Assembly (NCBI GenBank): GCA_038503035.1
Contig: JAVSML010000048.1
Location: 186,001-250,000, forward strand
Reading direction: 5' to 3'
From: Crocodylus rhombifer
Taxonomy: Eukaryota; Chordata; Crocodylia; Crocodylidae
Length of the DNA stretch: 64,000 nt
The notes under the pieces are model-generated. The model was not told the origin of the DNA. It did no database searches and saw only the letters and a program-made list of their open reading frames with translations. A program made the position numbers and the translations under genes. This document shows, piece after piece, positions 1-10,850 of this stretch (position 1 is the first letter of the stretch; each line of letters opens with the position of its first letter).

Positions 1-369
1 CGGTCCCTCCCAGCAAACACATCTTGACACCAGACTCCTTTCCAAGAAATTCCCTATCCTATAATGGAAACAATAGTTAAAGGACCAATTTCTCCTGTGA
101 TTTAAATCAGTGCACATGGACAGAGCATAAATCAGAGAAGAAATCTTCCCAAAGGACAAGGGATAAATCCATCCTGCCTCCAAATATGTTTCAGTTTAAG
201 TGGGTAATGGCTGAGATTTGATCCTTTCTTAAATTGTTTTAGTTTGGATCTGTTTCTCTTTTCCTTCTTCTGAGTTACGCTGTTGGGAGAAGGAGGAAAC
301 AATCCTTGGGATCTAAAGGGAAATCAGACCTGTGCCAGCGTTTGTATTGGGCAGACGGCTGGGATGGGG

Positions 370-455
370 CTTATGAGAGTGGGATTCTGTTCGTGGTTTG
401 GCTACTGACCTGCTGGGTGACTTGAAAGAGCCACTTCCCCTTCCTATGCCTCCGT
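370..455 (+). repeat. MIR SINE fragment
   Basis: The stretch ACTGACCTGCTGGGTGACTT followed by CCACTTCCCCTTCCTATGCC matches the conserved core of mammalian-wide interspersed repeats, which are shared by amniotes. It is truncated. Confidence 0.6.
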
Positions 456-1240
456 TAGGCAAGCGAGCATTTTAATTCCTCTTTGAGAAGGCGTTTTCTG
501 GCAAATTAGATGCTTTATACCAAGTGTAGTGGTTTTACTGGATGTCATCACCAGGCACTCCACACACAAATACTTTGAAACAAAGACCCTAGAAATGCAT
601 TCATGTACGAAGGAAATCTGCTGTAGGAATCTAACACTGGCTCCTTTGGTTTTTCTTTCAGCAGCTCTGGCTCCCACCACCAGAGATTTATATTACATCT
701 ACTAAGCAACTGACCTGTTTTTGGTTAATATTCATGTATGATGAAATAATTAATGCCATGATGGTGATGCAGGCTTTAGTCAGGGGGTTGGACTACCAGG
801 ACTTGTTACTCATATCCTACGGTGTCTTAGGTTAGTCTTTCTGCTTGTTTGAAAGATGTTATAAAGCAGTACCTCTTTACTGAGTATACTAGTGATTCAC
901 CTGCAATATAGATAAACTTGTCTTACTATTTGCAGAATTGGTAAGGGTCCAACTGCTTTTTTTATAAAGATTCATTGATTGTCTAACGATTGTCTAATGA
1001 CTTAGGCACAAGGGAATTAATAGGGCATAATATCACACAGAAACCTACTAAATCCTTGGTCCAGTTATATCAATATGACTTTTAATCCTCTAAATATTTA
1101 AATGAAAATTCAGAGATATGCATTAGTATTTCTTTCCTGGCAGCTCTAAAGGATTTCGAAACAGGAAATTAAGAGGATAATAACTTAAACAGAAGTTTAT
1201 GAAGACAGAATGACAGTGGAAAGGCCACTGCATTAGGGTT
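456..1240. other. Intergenic sequence, nothing recognised
   Basis: AT-rich sequence with no open frame, splice pattern or repeat that I recognise. Short open frames here have no family signature. Confidence 0.6.
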
Positions 1241-1244
1241 AAGG

Positions 1245-1350
1245 CTGGGATTTTCAAAGGAGCCTAGAGGAATTAGGTGCCCAAATCCTATTGAATGTAT
1301 GCCTACTGCCTCTTCGGTTTCTTGAAAATCCCACCCTAAGGCACTTGTTA
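1245..1350. repeat. Short inverted-repeat element, copy 1
   Basis: GGCTGGGATTTTCAAAGGAG on the left and TTCTTGAAAATCCCACC on the right form inverted ends of a roughly 100-bp element. A related copy is at 29888-29985. Confidence 0.6.
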
Positions 1351-2199
1351 ACATTTCATTGCAAGTGTAGGAGCGCTTCCATTGCAAACTAATGACTATA
1401 ATAAAATAACCTTTCCATTGAGCTTCTGCTGGAATCCTACTAGATAGAGCCCCTTTACAGTGCACATACCCCTGGGGATTGTTGGAGTCCACCGGCTGTA
1501 TGCCAGATTCCCATTTATATTATATCATTTTGGTTTAGCAGGTTTTCCTGAAGATGCCAATTAAATGGTATGGTTGAGGGGTGCCATATCACGGATGCTG
1601 GGCACAGCACTCCATCTTACACAATGCAGCTTTTAAAAATAAACTATCCAGGGGTTCTGGTATTCTGCATTCTTCTTATCCTTTAGTCTTGAAACAGCTT
1701 TTGGGACGTGGCTTTTACATTTTTTGTCAATGGGGTTGTGCTCTCCTCTCCTCCTTCAGGAGTCTATATCCAGTATGCCATGTGGATGAAGCAGAATCCT
1801 TTCTGTTTGATGGGGGAAAATCCCATTGGATTTGGACTCCTGACTCTACTTAAACCCTTTGAAAATCTCGAACTTCAGCTTTTCTTTGTTACAAAACCCT
1901 AGGAATACCCTCCTTCTGCTACTCTTTAGACAGGAATGGAAACCTTTGAGCACTCACTTGCCCTTTACTGAACTGGAAAAGGTGACACAGGCTTGGCTTT
2001 TCAGTCATTTCCTATCCCGCATCCTTAGTTTCTCCCTTTCCTTCATCTTATCAGTCCATCCCTTGATCCCTCCCCTTGGCCCGCACCCCTCTGTTGGGCT
2101 TTTCCCCTTCCTTAATCTTTCCATTTAGCTGATCTCTCCTGGCAAAATGCCAGATTTTTTGAAATCGTAGAGCTAACATGACTCTTGCACTGCCTTATT

Positions 2200-2335
2200 C
2201 ACACAGCTTGTGTGTGTTATCCCTTCCCTTATGTCTGTTTTGCCCATTGAGGCTGCCAGCTCTTTGGGACTGGTGCTGCCTATTACACTGTACAGCGCTT
2301 GGCTGGTGCTGAGCACTGAGGGGCCCAGTCCTTCC
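2200..2335 (+). repeat. Ancient interspersed repeat tail
   Basis: CAGCTCTTTGGGACTGGTGC followed by TGTACAGCGC and GAGGGGCCCAGT resembles an old amniote repeat that carries 'AGCTCTTTGGGG...TACAGCGC...GGGGCCC'. I cannot assign it to a subfamily. Confidence 0.45.
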
Positions 2336-2396
2336 TTCTACAGAGTACCCCTGTTTGGCTGCAGGGCACATGCCTTCCACCCCCTTCTAGGAGAGC

Positions 2397-2530
2397 CCCA
2401 GAGTGGGTCACCATGGCACGCCGGGCAGCCTAACTAGTGGTGGCAGAGGGGGATATGCTAGGCTGCCCAGCATGCCATGGTGACCCACTCTGGGGCTCTG
2501 GCTGGTGGTGGCGGGTGGGATATGCTTTGG
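2397..2530. repeat. Perfect-looking hairpin with overlapping direct repeats
   Basis: CAGAGTGGGTCACCATGGCA at about 2399-2418 pairs with TGCCATGGTGACCCACTCTG at 2473-2492, and the arms extend through GGGCAGCCT / AGGCTGCCC. The loop holds AGTGGTGGCAGAGGGGGATA, which recurs imperfectly after the right arm near 2503-2522. Confidence 0.85.
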
Positions 2531-3949
2531 GGCTCTCCTGGGAGTCGAGGGCTGGGCATGGGAAGGGTCCATGGTGACAGCCGGCGGGTTCTTCGGCATG
2601 CTGGGAAGTGTTCAGAGGTGCCCCTCCCTTCTGGCCTTGGCCAGGGCAGGCATCTTCATGCCCCGCTTCCCCCAAAGAGCAAATTAGCGCTCTTCCTATC
2701 CAAATTGAGCTTAGAGAAATGCATAAAGGTCTGATTAGTTCTACTTCAGGCTGTACCTAGCGTTAGCCTTCTCTGAACTTGGAGAGACGAGGGGCCAGTG
2801 AAGCCACAGATTTGGTAATGCCTCTGTCTCCCCTAAACGTCAGCCTCCGCTGTTTGTAGTAATCTGTGATTATGGTCTGAGCCCATGAAGCAGAGCAATT
2901 TTCAAGTTGTGTGTGTGTTAGCCACTGCAGGAAACGCAGCATCTGGAACTAATTGTGCCTCATTATGCAGTCATCCCCCAGTGCCGAGCTGAAGGCTGAA
3001 ATAACTTCAGAATGCATGGGGGAATTTTTCTCAGCATCTGGGGGATTATTTAAAGAAAACTCAATCAATGACTCTTAGATGTGTATAGACAGGCGTTCTT
3101 TAAGTCGCGACTCTTGTACAAATCGGGTATGTGCATTTTGCACGGAGAGCTCTCTTGGCTCGCTCTTCAGAAGTGGTGAGGGCCCAGCACCTGTTGCTCA
3201 CACGAGTGACAATGGTCTCCGCAAGCAGTACATTACTTCCACTCTAAAGTGTGGGGCAAAAGGAAGGGATGAGGTGTGGCTGAAATGCCACATGCCCCGA
3301 CCAGTCCGTATTGCCTCCTGGCTCCATGAAGAGCTGCGGGGGCACAGTGCGAGTTCAGGCTGCGGACCATCCTCGTCCCCGGCTGCCTACAGCACACAAG
3401 TGGCACACAACCACCTTTGCCCCTTCACCTTCAGCTGAGTAAACTTTGGCAGCAGCGGAGTCAGTCCTGTACTCTTTCTGGACGTCTGTCAGAATTGCCC
3501 TTTCCAGATCAGAGAGATCTTGTCTTTCTTCTACAGGCAGCAAAGCAGCAGTAAAACTATCCCACCGTTGCTAAATGCTGCCCCGGGGCTGTGGATTTTG
3601 TATGTGGTGTCTGTAAAGGCTAGGTCTGCTTGCTGCGGGGCCTTGTAACCAGTGAATCTGAGGAGCTTCAGATTCAGTGATCGCCATTGCCCCACTTTGT
3701 GCAGGGGGACGGGGGGAGCCGCAGCCGAGCATTGGGAGGTGCAGAGCTCCTCACTGACCGGTTCAGCAACAAAGCAGTTCTGTCCTTGAAGTGGCCCCTG
3801 CCCTTTTATAAGCTGCAGGATTTGGCTAACAAAATAAATTAAAGATGAGGAATTCCTGCTAAGGGATTTTAACCCTATGTGCTCTCAGACCGTATTTCAG
3901 CTTCTGGAGAGCTTCGGACAAAGAAGATAAATTACTAGGACCTCACTGG
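2530..3949. other. Intergenic sequence without a recognised gene
   Basis: GC-moderate sequence. The only exon-like item is the minus-strand candidate at 3429-3530 described in the findings. Nothing else could be assigned. Confidence 0.5.
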
Positions 3950-3959
3950 TGACACGACC

Positions 3960-4870
3960 CTAGGACCACAGACTTGGAGGGGACCTCTTGGATTATTGAG
4001 TCCAGGCTCTTTATCTTAAATACCTCCTGGTATTCACCCTCTGATGTATTTATAGAGTAATCTTATCCCCTCTTTGTCTTAGTTTTGGTAGTGTAAGTAA
4101 GACAGGCACTATACCCAGTTCTTTTCTACACCTCTTCAGTTTGATTTGAGCTAATTTTTTTCTGAAAATAGGGACCAGACCTATAAACAGTGTTGCAGAT
4201 GCCATCTCACCAGTATCTCCCACAGTAGCATTAATAATTCCCCCTCTCTCTTGGAAATATCAAGCTGTATGCATCTAGGTATCATATTTGCCTTTTTCGT
4301 GGGAGTGTTTCACTGTTGATCAAACAAGTCTTTCTTTTCCTCTGTATTTTCCAACTGTTGAGCATCTAGCTTATGACGGAAAGTTATCTTAGTCCTTAAG
4401 TATATGAGCTTGCACTTCGTACTACTAAATTTAATTTTGTTTCCATAAGTCTAGTCTTCAAGTTCATCCAAACCTTCCTGTATGAGATTCCTATACTCTT
4501 CCCAATTTTGTGTCACCAGCAAATTTAGTTAGCACACACCTATTTTTTGTGCCCATGTCCTTAATTATAAGATTAACTGAATTTTGTCCCGAGACCAATC
4601 CTTGAGGAACTCCACTGGTAGCCATCTCCAGTCTGATACATCCCCTTTCAGCGCTATCTCTCCTTCAGCCACCTTACATTTCCTGTGCTAATCCCTCTTT
4701 TCTCAAGGCTAGCTAATAATTTCCTCCAGGGTGACATATCAAATGCTTTTCTGACTTCCAGACAGATTAAATCTACTATATTTCTCTTGTCTAGGAAATC
4801 AGCTTTCTTATCAAAGAAAGACAGTGTGCTGGTGTGGCACTATTTATTTACAGTAAATCCACGGTGTATT
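3960..4870 (-). mobile_element. Ancient L3/CR1-like LINE fragment
   Basis: Read on the minus strand this is the 3' half of an old LINE. On the + strand it shows GGAGGGGACCTCTTGGATTA near the 3' end, then CTTGAGGAACTCCACTGGTA (the P-Q-G-x-x-G RT block in reverse) and ATCAAATGCTTTTCTGACTT (the D-F-x-K-A-F-D block in reverse). Frames are destroyed. Confidence 0.75.
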
Positions 4871-4960
4871 TTATCCCATTTTTCTATGTTTGAATGCATA
4901 ACACATAGCTATACAATGCCAAAGAAGTTAGTAAATATGAAAACAGCATTATTAAAATTA

Positions 4961-5201
4961 AGCTGTATTTATTTATATTTTGGAGCATATGCACTTCAGT
5001 AATATCATTATCAAAGCATACAGCCAGTGCATAAGATAATACCATGCTAATAAGCAAAGTCTTGTAGCCTCAAAGCCCTGCAGGGTGTCTCTGCCCATGA
5101 GCAGCTAATAGCAGTAGTAAAAGGCTGACCACAGACCTGCAGCTTTTTTCACACTGCCAGTCAATAGGCAAGTGATTAATGATTTTGTTCGACTTTATCC
5201 C
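4961..5201. repeat. Direct duplication, copy A1
   Basis: It matches 8050-8272 through long exact blocks such as AAAGTCTTGTAGCCTCAAAG and TCACACTGCCAGTCAATAGG. Copy A1 carries 13 extra bases (CAGCCAGTGCATA) bounded by a short repeat. Function unknown. Confidence 0.9.
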
Positions 5202-6098
5202 TGGGGAAATACTGTCTGTTTATGCAAGTCTCTACCTGGTCCCAGTGGGGAAGTATTTCAGTTGAACTGACTATTGTCTTTAAGTGTTATTAAGGGAGAT
5301 CACCTGGAGTCCTTACTGCAGCGAAGTCTGAATTCCAGGTCAATTGTTGGTTACTCACAGTAGCCTGAATGCTGCAATGGCCCTACATGAAAATGAGGGG
5401 AGAAAGGGGTGCACGCACGGGCAGATCGACACACACATATACACACACCGTTCTCTTTTTGCCACTACTCTTCTTTGATATGTATTAAAAGAGGTTGCAG
5501 TGTTGTAGCTATGACAGTTCAGGAAATCTATGAGATGAAAGATTTGTTGGGTAATATGTTTTATCAGACCATCTATGTCTAATACAGGATATCACCCAAT
5601 GGACCTTGCTCCCTGCATGTTTTTTAAACACTTTTCAAATGAAGCATGGCAGTGACATAGTGGAAATATCCCTACCTGCCTTTTGTTGCTTAAGCTCAGC
5701 AGGGGTAGGTAAGAAATAGAGTCAGAGCCTGGAGGAGTGAAGACGCCTTGGATCATGCTGATCCCAACGGAGACAAAGGAGCTTGTGTTATTCATGTGGG
5801 GTGCACTGGTTATTCAGCTGGCTGTGCTTTCATAGGGCAGTTTAAAAAAGAAAAAAGACTTGAGGAACCCGAACACAGTTGTTGTGTAGAAGAGACATCA
5901 GTGGGGGGAAGTGAAGCTGAAAGGTCTCTCAAAGTATTCTTGGTTGTTAAGTTCAACACAAATCCTCGTTTTTTCTAGATTCAGAACAATATTTGTTGCT
6001 TTTCCCCTGCTGAGGGAAGCACAGGAGGCTTTGGATCTCAACAAACAATATTTTGGGTTTGTGCAGCTTAGCTACAATTCTTGCATTTCTCTTGAGAC
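5202..6098. other. Intergenic sequence with a repeat fragment
   Basis: TGTTGTAGCTATGACAGTTC at about 5492 and GGGTAATATGTTTTATCAGA near 5551 look like a decayed piece of the repeat seen at 61553-61860. The rest is unassigned. Confidence 0.45.
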
Positions 6099-7712
6099 TC
6101 ATAGATTCATAGATTCATAGATGTAGGGTCGGAAGGGACCTTGCAGATCTTCTGGTCCAAACCCCTACCCTGAGCAGGAGAGAAAACTGGGCTCAAATGA
6201 CCCCAGCCAGGTAATCGTTGAGCCTCCTCTTAAAGACCCCCAGGGTAGGAGCCAGCACCGCTTCTCTTAGAAGTTGGTTCCAGATCCTAGCTGCCCTGAC
6301 TGTGAAGTAGCGCCTCCTGATGTCTAATCTGAATTTACCCTTTAACAACTTGTGGCCGTTATTCCTCGTTACTCCGGGAGGCACTCAGGGGAACAAGATC
6401 TCTCCCAAACCCTGCTGGTCCCTCCTGGTAAGTTTATAGACAGTCACCAGGTCCCCCCTCAGCCTTCTCTTGTGGAGGCTCTCGAGAAGGTTGTTCCCCA
6501 GCCTGTCGGTATGCTGCTGGTTCCTACTCCCCAGTGCAGCACCTTGCACTTGTTAGTGTTGAATCCCGTCCTATTTTCATTTGCCCACCCTGTAACCTGT
6601 CCAGGTCCTGCTGTAATCTGTCCTTCCCTTCTAGTGTGCCCACCTCACCCCAAATCTTAGTGTCGTCTGCAATTTTAAACAGGCTGCTCTTCACCCCATC
6701 GTCCAAGTCTCTAATAAAGAAATTGAACAGTGCAGGCCCAAGGACCGAGCCCTGGGGGACCCCCCTGCCCACTTCCCTCCAGGCTGAATATGACCCGTCC
6801 ACCACCACTCTCTGAGTACGACCCTTGAGCCAATCTGCAATCCAGCTGACTGGGTAGGCATCAATGCCACAGTCATTTAGCTTTTTAATGAAAACGGGGT
6901 GGGAGACAGTGTCAAAGGCCTTCCTGAAGTCCAGAAAGACTACGTCCACTGTGACACCTGCATCCAAGGATTTTGTGACCTGATTGTAGAAGGCAATCAG
7001 GTTGGTCTGACAGGACTCGCCCTTAATGAAACCATGCTGGTTGCCCTTGAGCATCATCCCTGCTGCTGGCCCATCACAGATGTGCTCCTGGATAGTCTTC
7101 TCAAAGAGCTTCCCCAGGATTGAAGTAAGACTAACAGGCCTATTGTTGGCCAGGTCCTCCCTCTTCCCTTTTTTAAAGATAGGAACCACACTGGCCCTCT
7201 TCCAGTCATCTGGCACCTGGCCAGAGCACCACAAGTGCTCGTAAAGCCATGCCAGGGGCCCCGCAATGACCCCTGCCAATTCCCTCAGCACCCTGGGGTT
7301 GAGAGCATCTGGACCTGCTGATTTGAACATGTCCAGCCCCTCCAGAAGTTCCCTAACTCGGTCCTACCTGACCCTGGGCCTGGCAGAGTGTCTCCTGAGT
7401 CCATCCTGAATCTCAGCGGGGGAGTCCTGGTCCCTACACAAAAAAATAGAGGCAAAGAAATTGTTAAAGAGGTCTGCTTTCTCCTCTGGTGCAACCACCA
7501 GATTGCCAAGCCCATTCTTCAGGGGCCCCACATTACCCAGGGCCTTCTTCATTCTCCCTATGTATTTAAAAAAGGACTTTTTGTTGTCTTTGATCCTTGA
7601 TACTAGCCCTAGTTCTCTATCTGCCTTAGCTTTCCCAACAGCCTCCCTACAGACCTGAGCAGCGGAGGTATACTCCTCTTTGGTGATAGCTCCTCCATTC
7701 CACTGGGTGTTC
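6099..7712 (-). mobile_element. CR1 LINE, 5'-truncated and decayed (subfamily with ATTCATAG tail)
   Basis: The 3' end lies at the left: ATAGATTCAT repeats then GGGTCGGAAGGGACCTTG. On the minus strand ORF2 runs from an R-I-K-D-N-K-K-S-F-F-K-Y block through RT motifs L-D-F-R-K-A-F-D, P-Q-G-S-V-L-G-P and I-A-D-D-T-K (first residue changed from Phe). An in-frame TAG lies at 7364-7366, the frame is lost near 6524-6560, and about 330 bp are missing near 6490 compared with the copy at 38.1-40.6 kb. Confidence 0.93.
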
Positions 7713-7778
7713 ACGAATGCTCTTGGTAAGCCTCAATATTTCCTGCTACCAACAAAAAAAACACCGCACACTTCGTGG

Positions 7779-8040
7779 CTAGGTACAGACATTCAAACAG
7801 CCTGAGGTGGACTCAAGCTAAGTTACATGGTTTTCTGTAAGCAGAGTAGTTTAGATCAGTGGTGAACAGAGTGCACATTTGCCCTTTGAGGTGCATACAG
7901 AAGTGACAAATCATCTGGCCCCTGAAAGCGCTTGTATAACTGCAACGAAACAGAAGTGCATGGCTGCAGAACATTTTAAAAGGCCCCAACCCTGCAATAA
8001 TCTGAACACTTGTTGCATGAGGGTTGAAATGAAGAGGCTC
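7779..8040. mobile_element. TIR element, CAGGTACAGACATT family, copy 1
   Basis: It begins CTAGGTACAGACATTCAAA, the terminal sequence also found at 30661 and, diverged, at 49828. An internal ACAGAAGTGCATGGCTG block resembles the other copies. The right end is unclear and may abut the duplicate at 8050. Confidence 0.5.
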
Positions 8041-8049
8041 TAAAACAGA

Positions 8050-8272
8050 AGCTGTATTTAGATTTTGCAGTATATGCACATCAGTAATATCATTATCAAA
8101 GCATAAGATAATACCATGCTAATAAGCAAAGTCTTGTAGCCTCAAAGCCCTGCAGGGTGTCTCTGCCCAGGACCAGCTGATAGCAGTAGTAAAAGGCTAG
8201 CCACAAACCTGCAGCATTTTTCACACTGCCAGTCAATAGGCAAGCGATTAATGATGTTGTTCGGCTCTGCCC
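8050..8272. repeat. Direct duplication, copy A2
   Basis: Second copy of 4961-5201, about 3.1 kb away in the same orientation, roughly 92% identical by eye and lacking the 13-bp segment. Confidence 0.9.
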
Positions 8273-10654
8273 TAGGTACCACCTCTCAGCCCCAGTGCTG
8301 TGATCAGAATGGGAGCGGGAGAAGTCAAAGAAGGAGTTTGCTTTGGGGTTTTTCAGCCAGGACTGGAGGGTAGGACTTGTGCTGTGAAAAAGCACAGACA
8401 GAAGTGCAGCTCCTGGGTGTAACTCATGGTGCATAAAAACTTAGATGTTCTGCTTTATAGCATTTTATTTTCATAAACAAGCAAACATTTTATAAATAAA
8501 ATAAAATAAGATTTGAAATGGTGAATAAATTGAATGAATAAAATAAAATAAGATTTGATCCAGTGTGATGCTTCACCCGCCCCATCTGTCTCAGAGTTCA
8601 CCAGTCGCACCTGGTCTGTGCCTAAGACCCTTACGATTCGGACCAAATCTGCATGATGCAGAGAAAGGCATGTAGTTAGTGATGAACTGCCAGTGTTTAA
8701 ACTGTCAGCAGAAAACCCATGTGAGTCTGGAATGGGTGGGGATTTTCCTTCACACAGGAAGAATCCTAACAACTTAAATCATGTCTGTAACTCCAGAACA
8801 GAACTGCTATCTTCCAGCTTCAAAAACAGAGCACAGTGACAAGTCACAGAGTGCACAGTTACAAAGCAGAGGAAGTGAATTACCATAAAATCCACAAACC
8901 CAAATAAATAATTAACATTGCAGCATTTCACTACCAGAAAAAAAAGAGAAACGACACAGAAACCATCTCCTAAATAAGGGGCTTGTACAGGGCAATGAGA
9001 AATAACAAGACAAGGAAAAGGAAAGTGCAACAACCTTCCTTATCAGATCTAGATTCCAACATCTATCGCAGTGATACAACGTACCGGTAAACCACAGAAA
9101 TGCTGACAGGGCACCAAATGCATGTACTTTTGCTGCATCGTTAGTTTGATCATTATTTATAGAACTGTAAAACTATAAAATAAGAATGAATCCCTGGTGG
9201 AATGATTTGTTACTACAACTAACAGTGGAGCAGATGTACTAAAGTAGTACCTAGTTCCATGATATGGTTATTTCTTAAAGTGTCCGAGTTCACCCATTCC
9301 ACTATTGCCAATAACCAGGAGATCAAGAAAAAGGAAGAATGTCAGTAGGTGAGCTCTTTGGCCTTGTTGCTTAGTAGGTGGTAGTTTCAAAGCAGCATAA
9401 CCCCTGGACTTCTATAGGAAATACAATTTTATTATAAACTATTATAGCTGGACTGTCCATCAATCCGAAAAGCTTAAAGCATTGTTAGTTATTTGCCTGC
9501 TGGGTCTTACACATTCTTTCATAATTACTCAAGTCCCTGACTTTCAAGAAACCCTCCTGCCAGAAAGCTACTGCAGGGAACACCCATTGGCTTACTGGAA
9601 TGATCGTTCCGTCTGCTTGGTGTATACGTAGATTTTGGGAGTTCACAGAGACAGAGGAGTTTCTCGGATTACTCTTCAATCCCTCTTTTGGCAGCTGCTG
9701 TGAAATACATCGGGTTTTAAAGGAAAGGGAATCTGACCTGGCACTTGAGGGATGAGAGAGGGTAAAACTGCCTCTAGACTTAAAATCTCTCCACATAACT
9801 TTATGGGCACGTGCAGTTTGTCGTGGGACTTGCATCTACACGACAGAGGGGGTAGAGGCGTCTAGTGGGACTCTAGCACAGAGGTGAAGAAAGGAGCCCA
9901 ACAAAAGAGGAGGGCTCTAAACTGACTGAAGAGCAGATGGGCTGGCTTATGCCAGATCCCCATGTCCCTGGGAACTCCTGGAAGTTTGTTCTTGTGAACA
10001 TTATGTATCTGAAGCTGCACAAATATTAAGTGGGTGTTTTAAGCTGAGAGGAATGGACCTGGGGATGTGTGGAGGACTTGGGTCTAAAAGGGTGGATTTC
10101 AAAACACAAACCAAAATGGGGTACAGCACCTCTGGGCACACGCCAGAGTATTTTCTGGCAGCATTTTGGGGTATAGCATGAGCAAAGTGAGTGTACCATG
10201 CTTCACTGTGGTACTCCCTAGTGCTGGTCTTCAATAGTCTAGACATGCCTTAATGACTCCTCCTCCCTTTAACACAGGATACGGCAGAGTGATAATGGAG
10301 GACATTGGTAATTTAGGCCAGCAAGGCCTCAGAGGTGGCTAGCAGACTCCATGGATGGGCTGTAATTTGAAGAGTTGAGTCAAAAAGTGGTTATAAATGT
10401 TGCCTCCACACTCACAAGCATTTGAGTATTTTTGATATTCAAGTACTGCAACGGTAAAGGTCTGGGATGTCTCAGTGGCTCACGTGACCAAGTTGTATCC
10501 CACTTGGTGTTACTTCCCCAGTATGGAGTGCTCTTCCATTGAACTTCTACTGCATGCTGGGTTATGAAGTTGTGGAATATGAGTTTTGGATAAATGCAGT
10601 AAAATTTGAGTATTTAGAGGAGAGAGATACCTATGGTCCCACATAAAAAAGGAT
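8273..10654. other. Intergenic sequence, nothing recognised
   Basis: It contains an AT-rich tandem (AAATAAAATAAAATAAGATT at about 8496 and again near 8538) but no gene, splice pattern or transposon that I can name. Confidence 0.55.
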
Positions 10655-10656
10655 AT

Positions 10657-10850
10657 AATAGAATCATGGAAAATGAGGGTTGGGAGGGAGCTCAGGAGGT
10701 CACGTCTAGCTCAACTCCCTGCTCCAAGCAGGACAAGCCCCAACTACATCATCCCAGCCCCGGCTTTGTCGAACTGGGCCTTAAAAACCTCCAAGGATGG
10801 AGACTCCACCACGACTCTAGGCAACCTGGTCCAGTCTCATGTCTCATCCA
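10657..10850 (-). mobile_element. CR1 3'-end fragment
   Basis: GAATCATGGAAAATGAGGGT, then CAACTCCCTGCTCCAAGCAG and CAACTACATCATCCCAGCCC, is the 3' end of the same CR1 subfamily as 13872-15120. It also shows the uninterrupted sequence at the site where the 13.95-kb nested insertion occurred. Confidence 0.85.
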
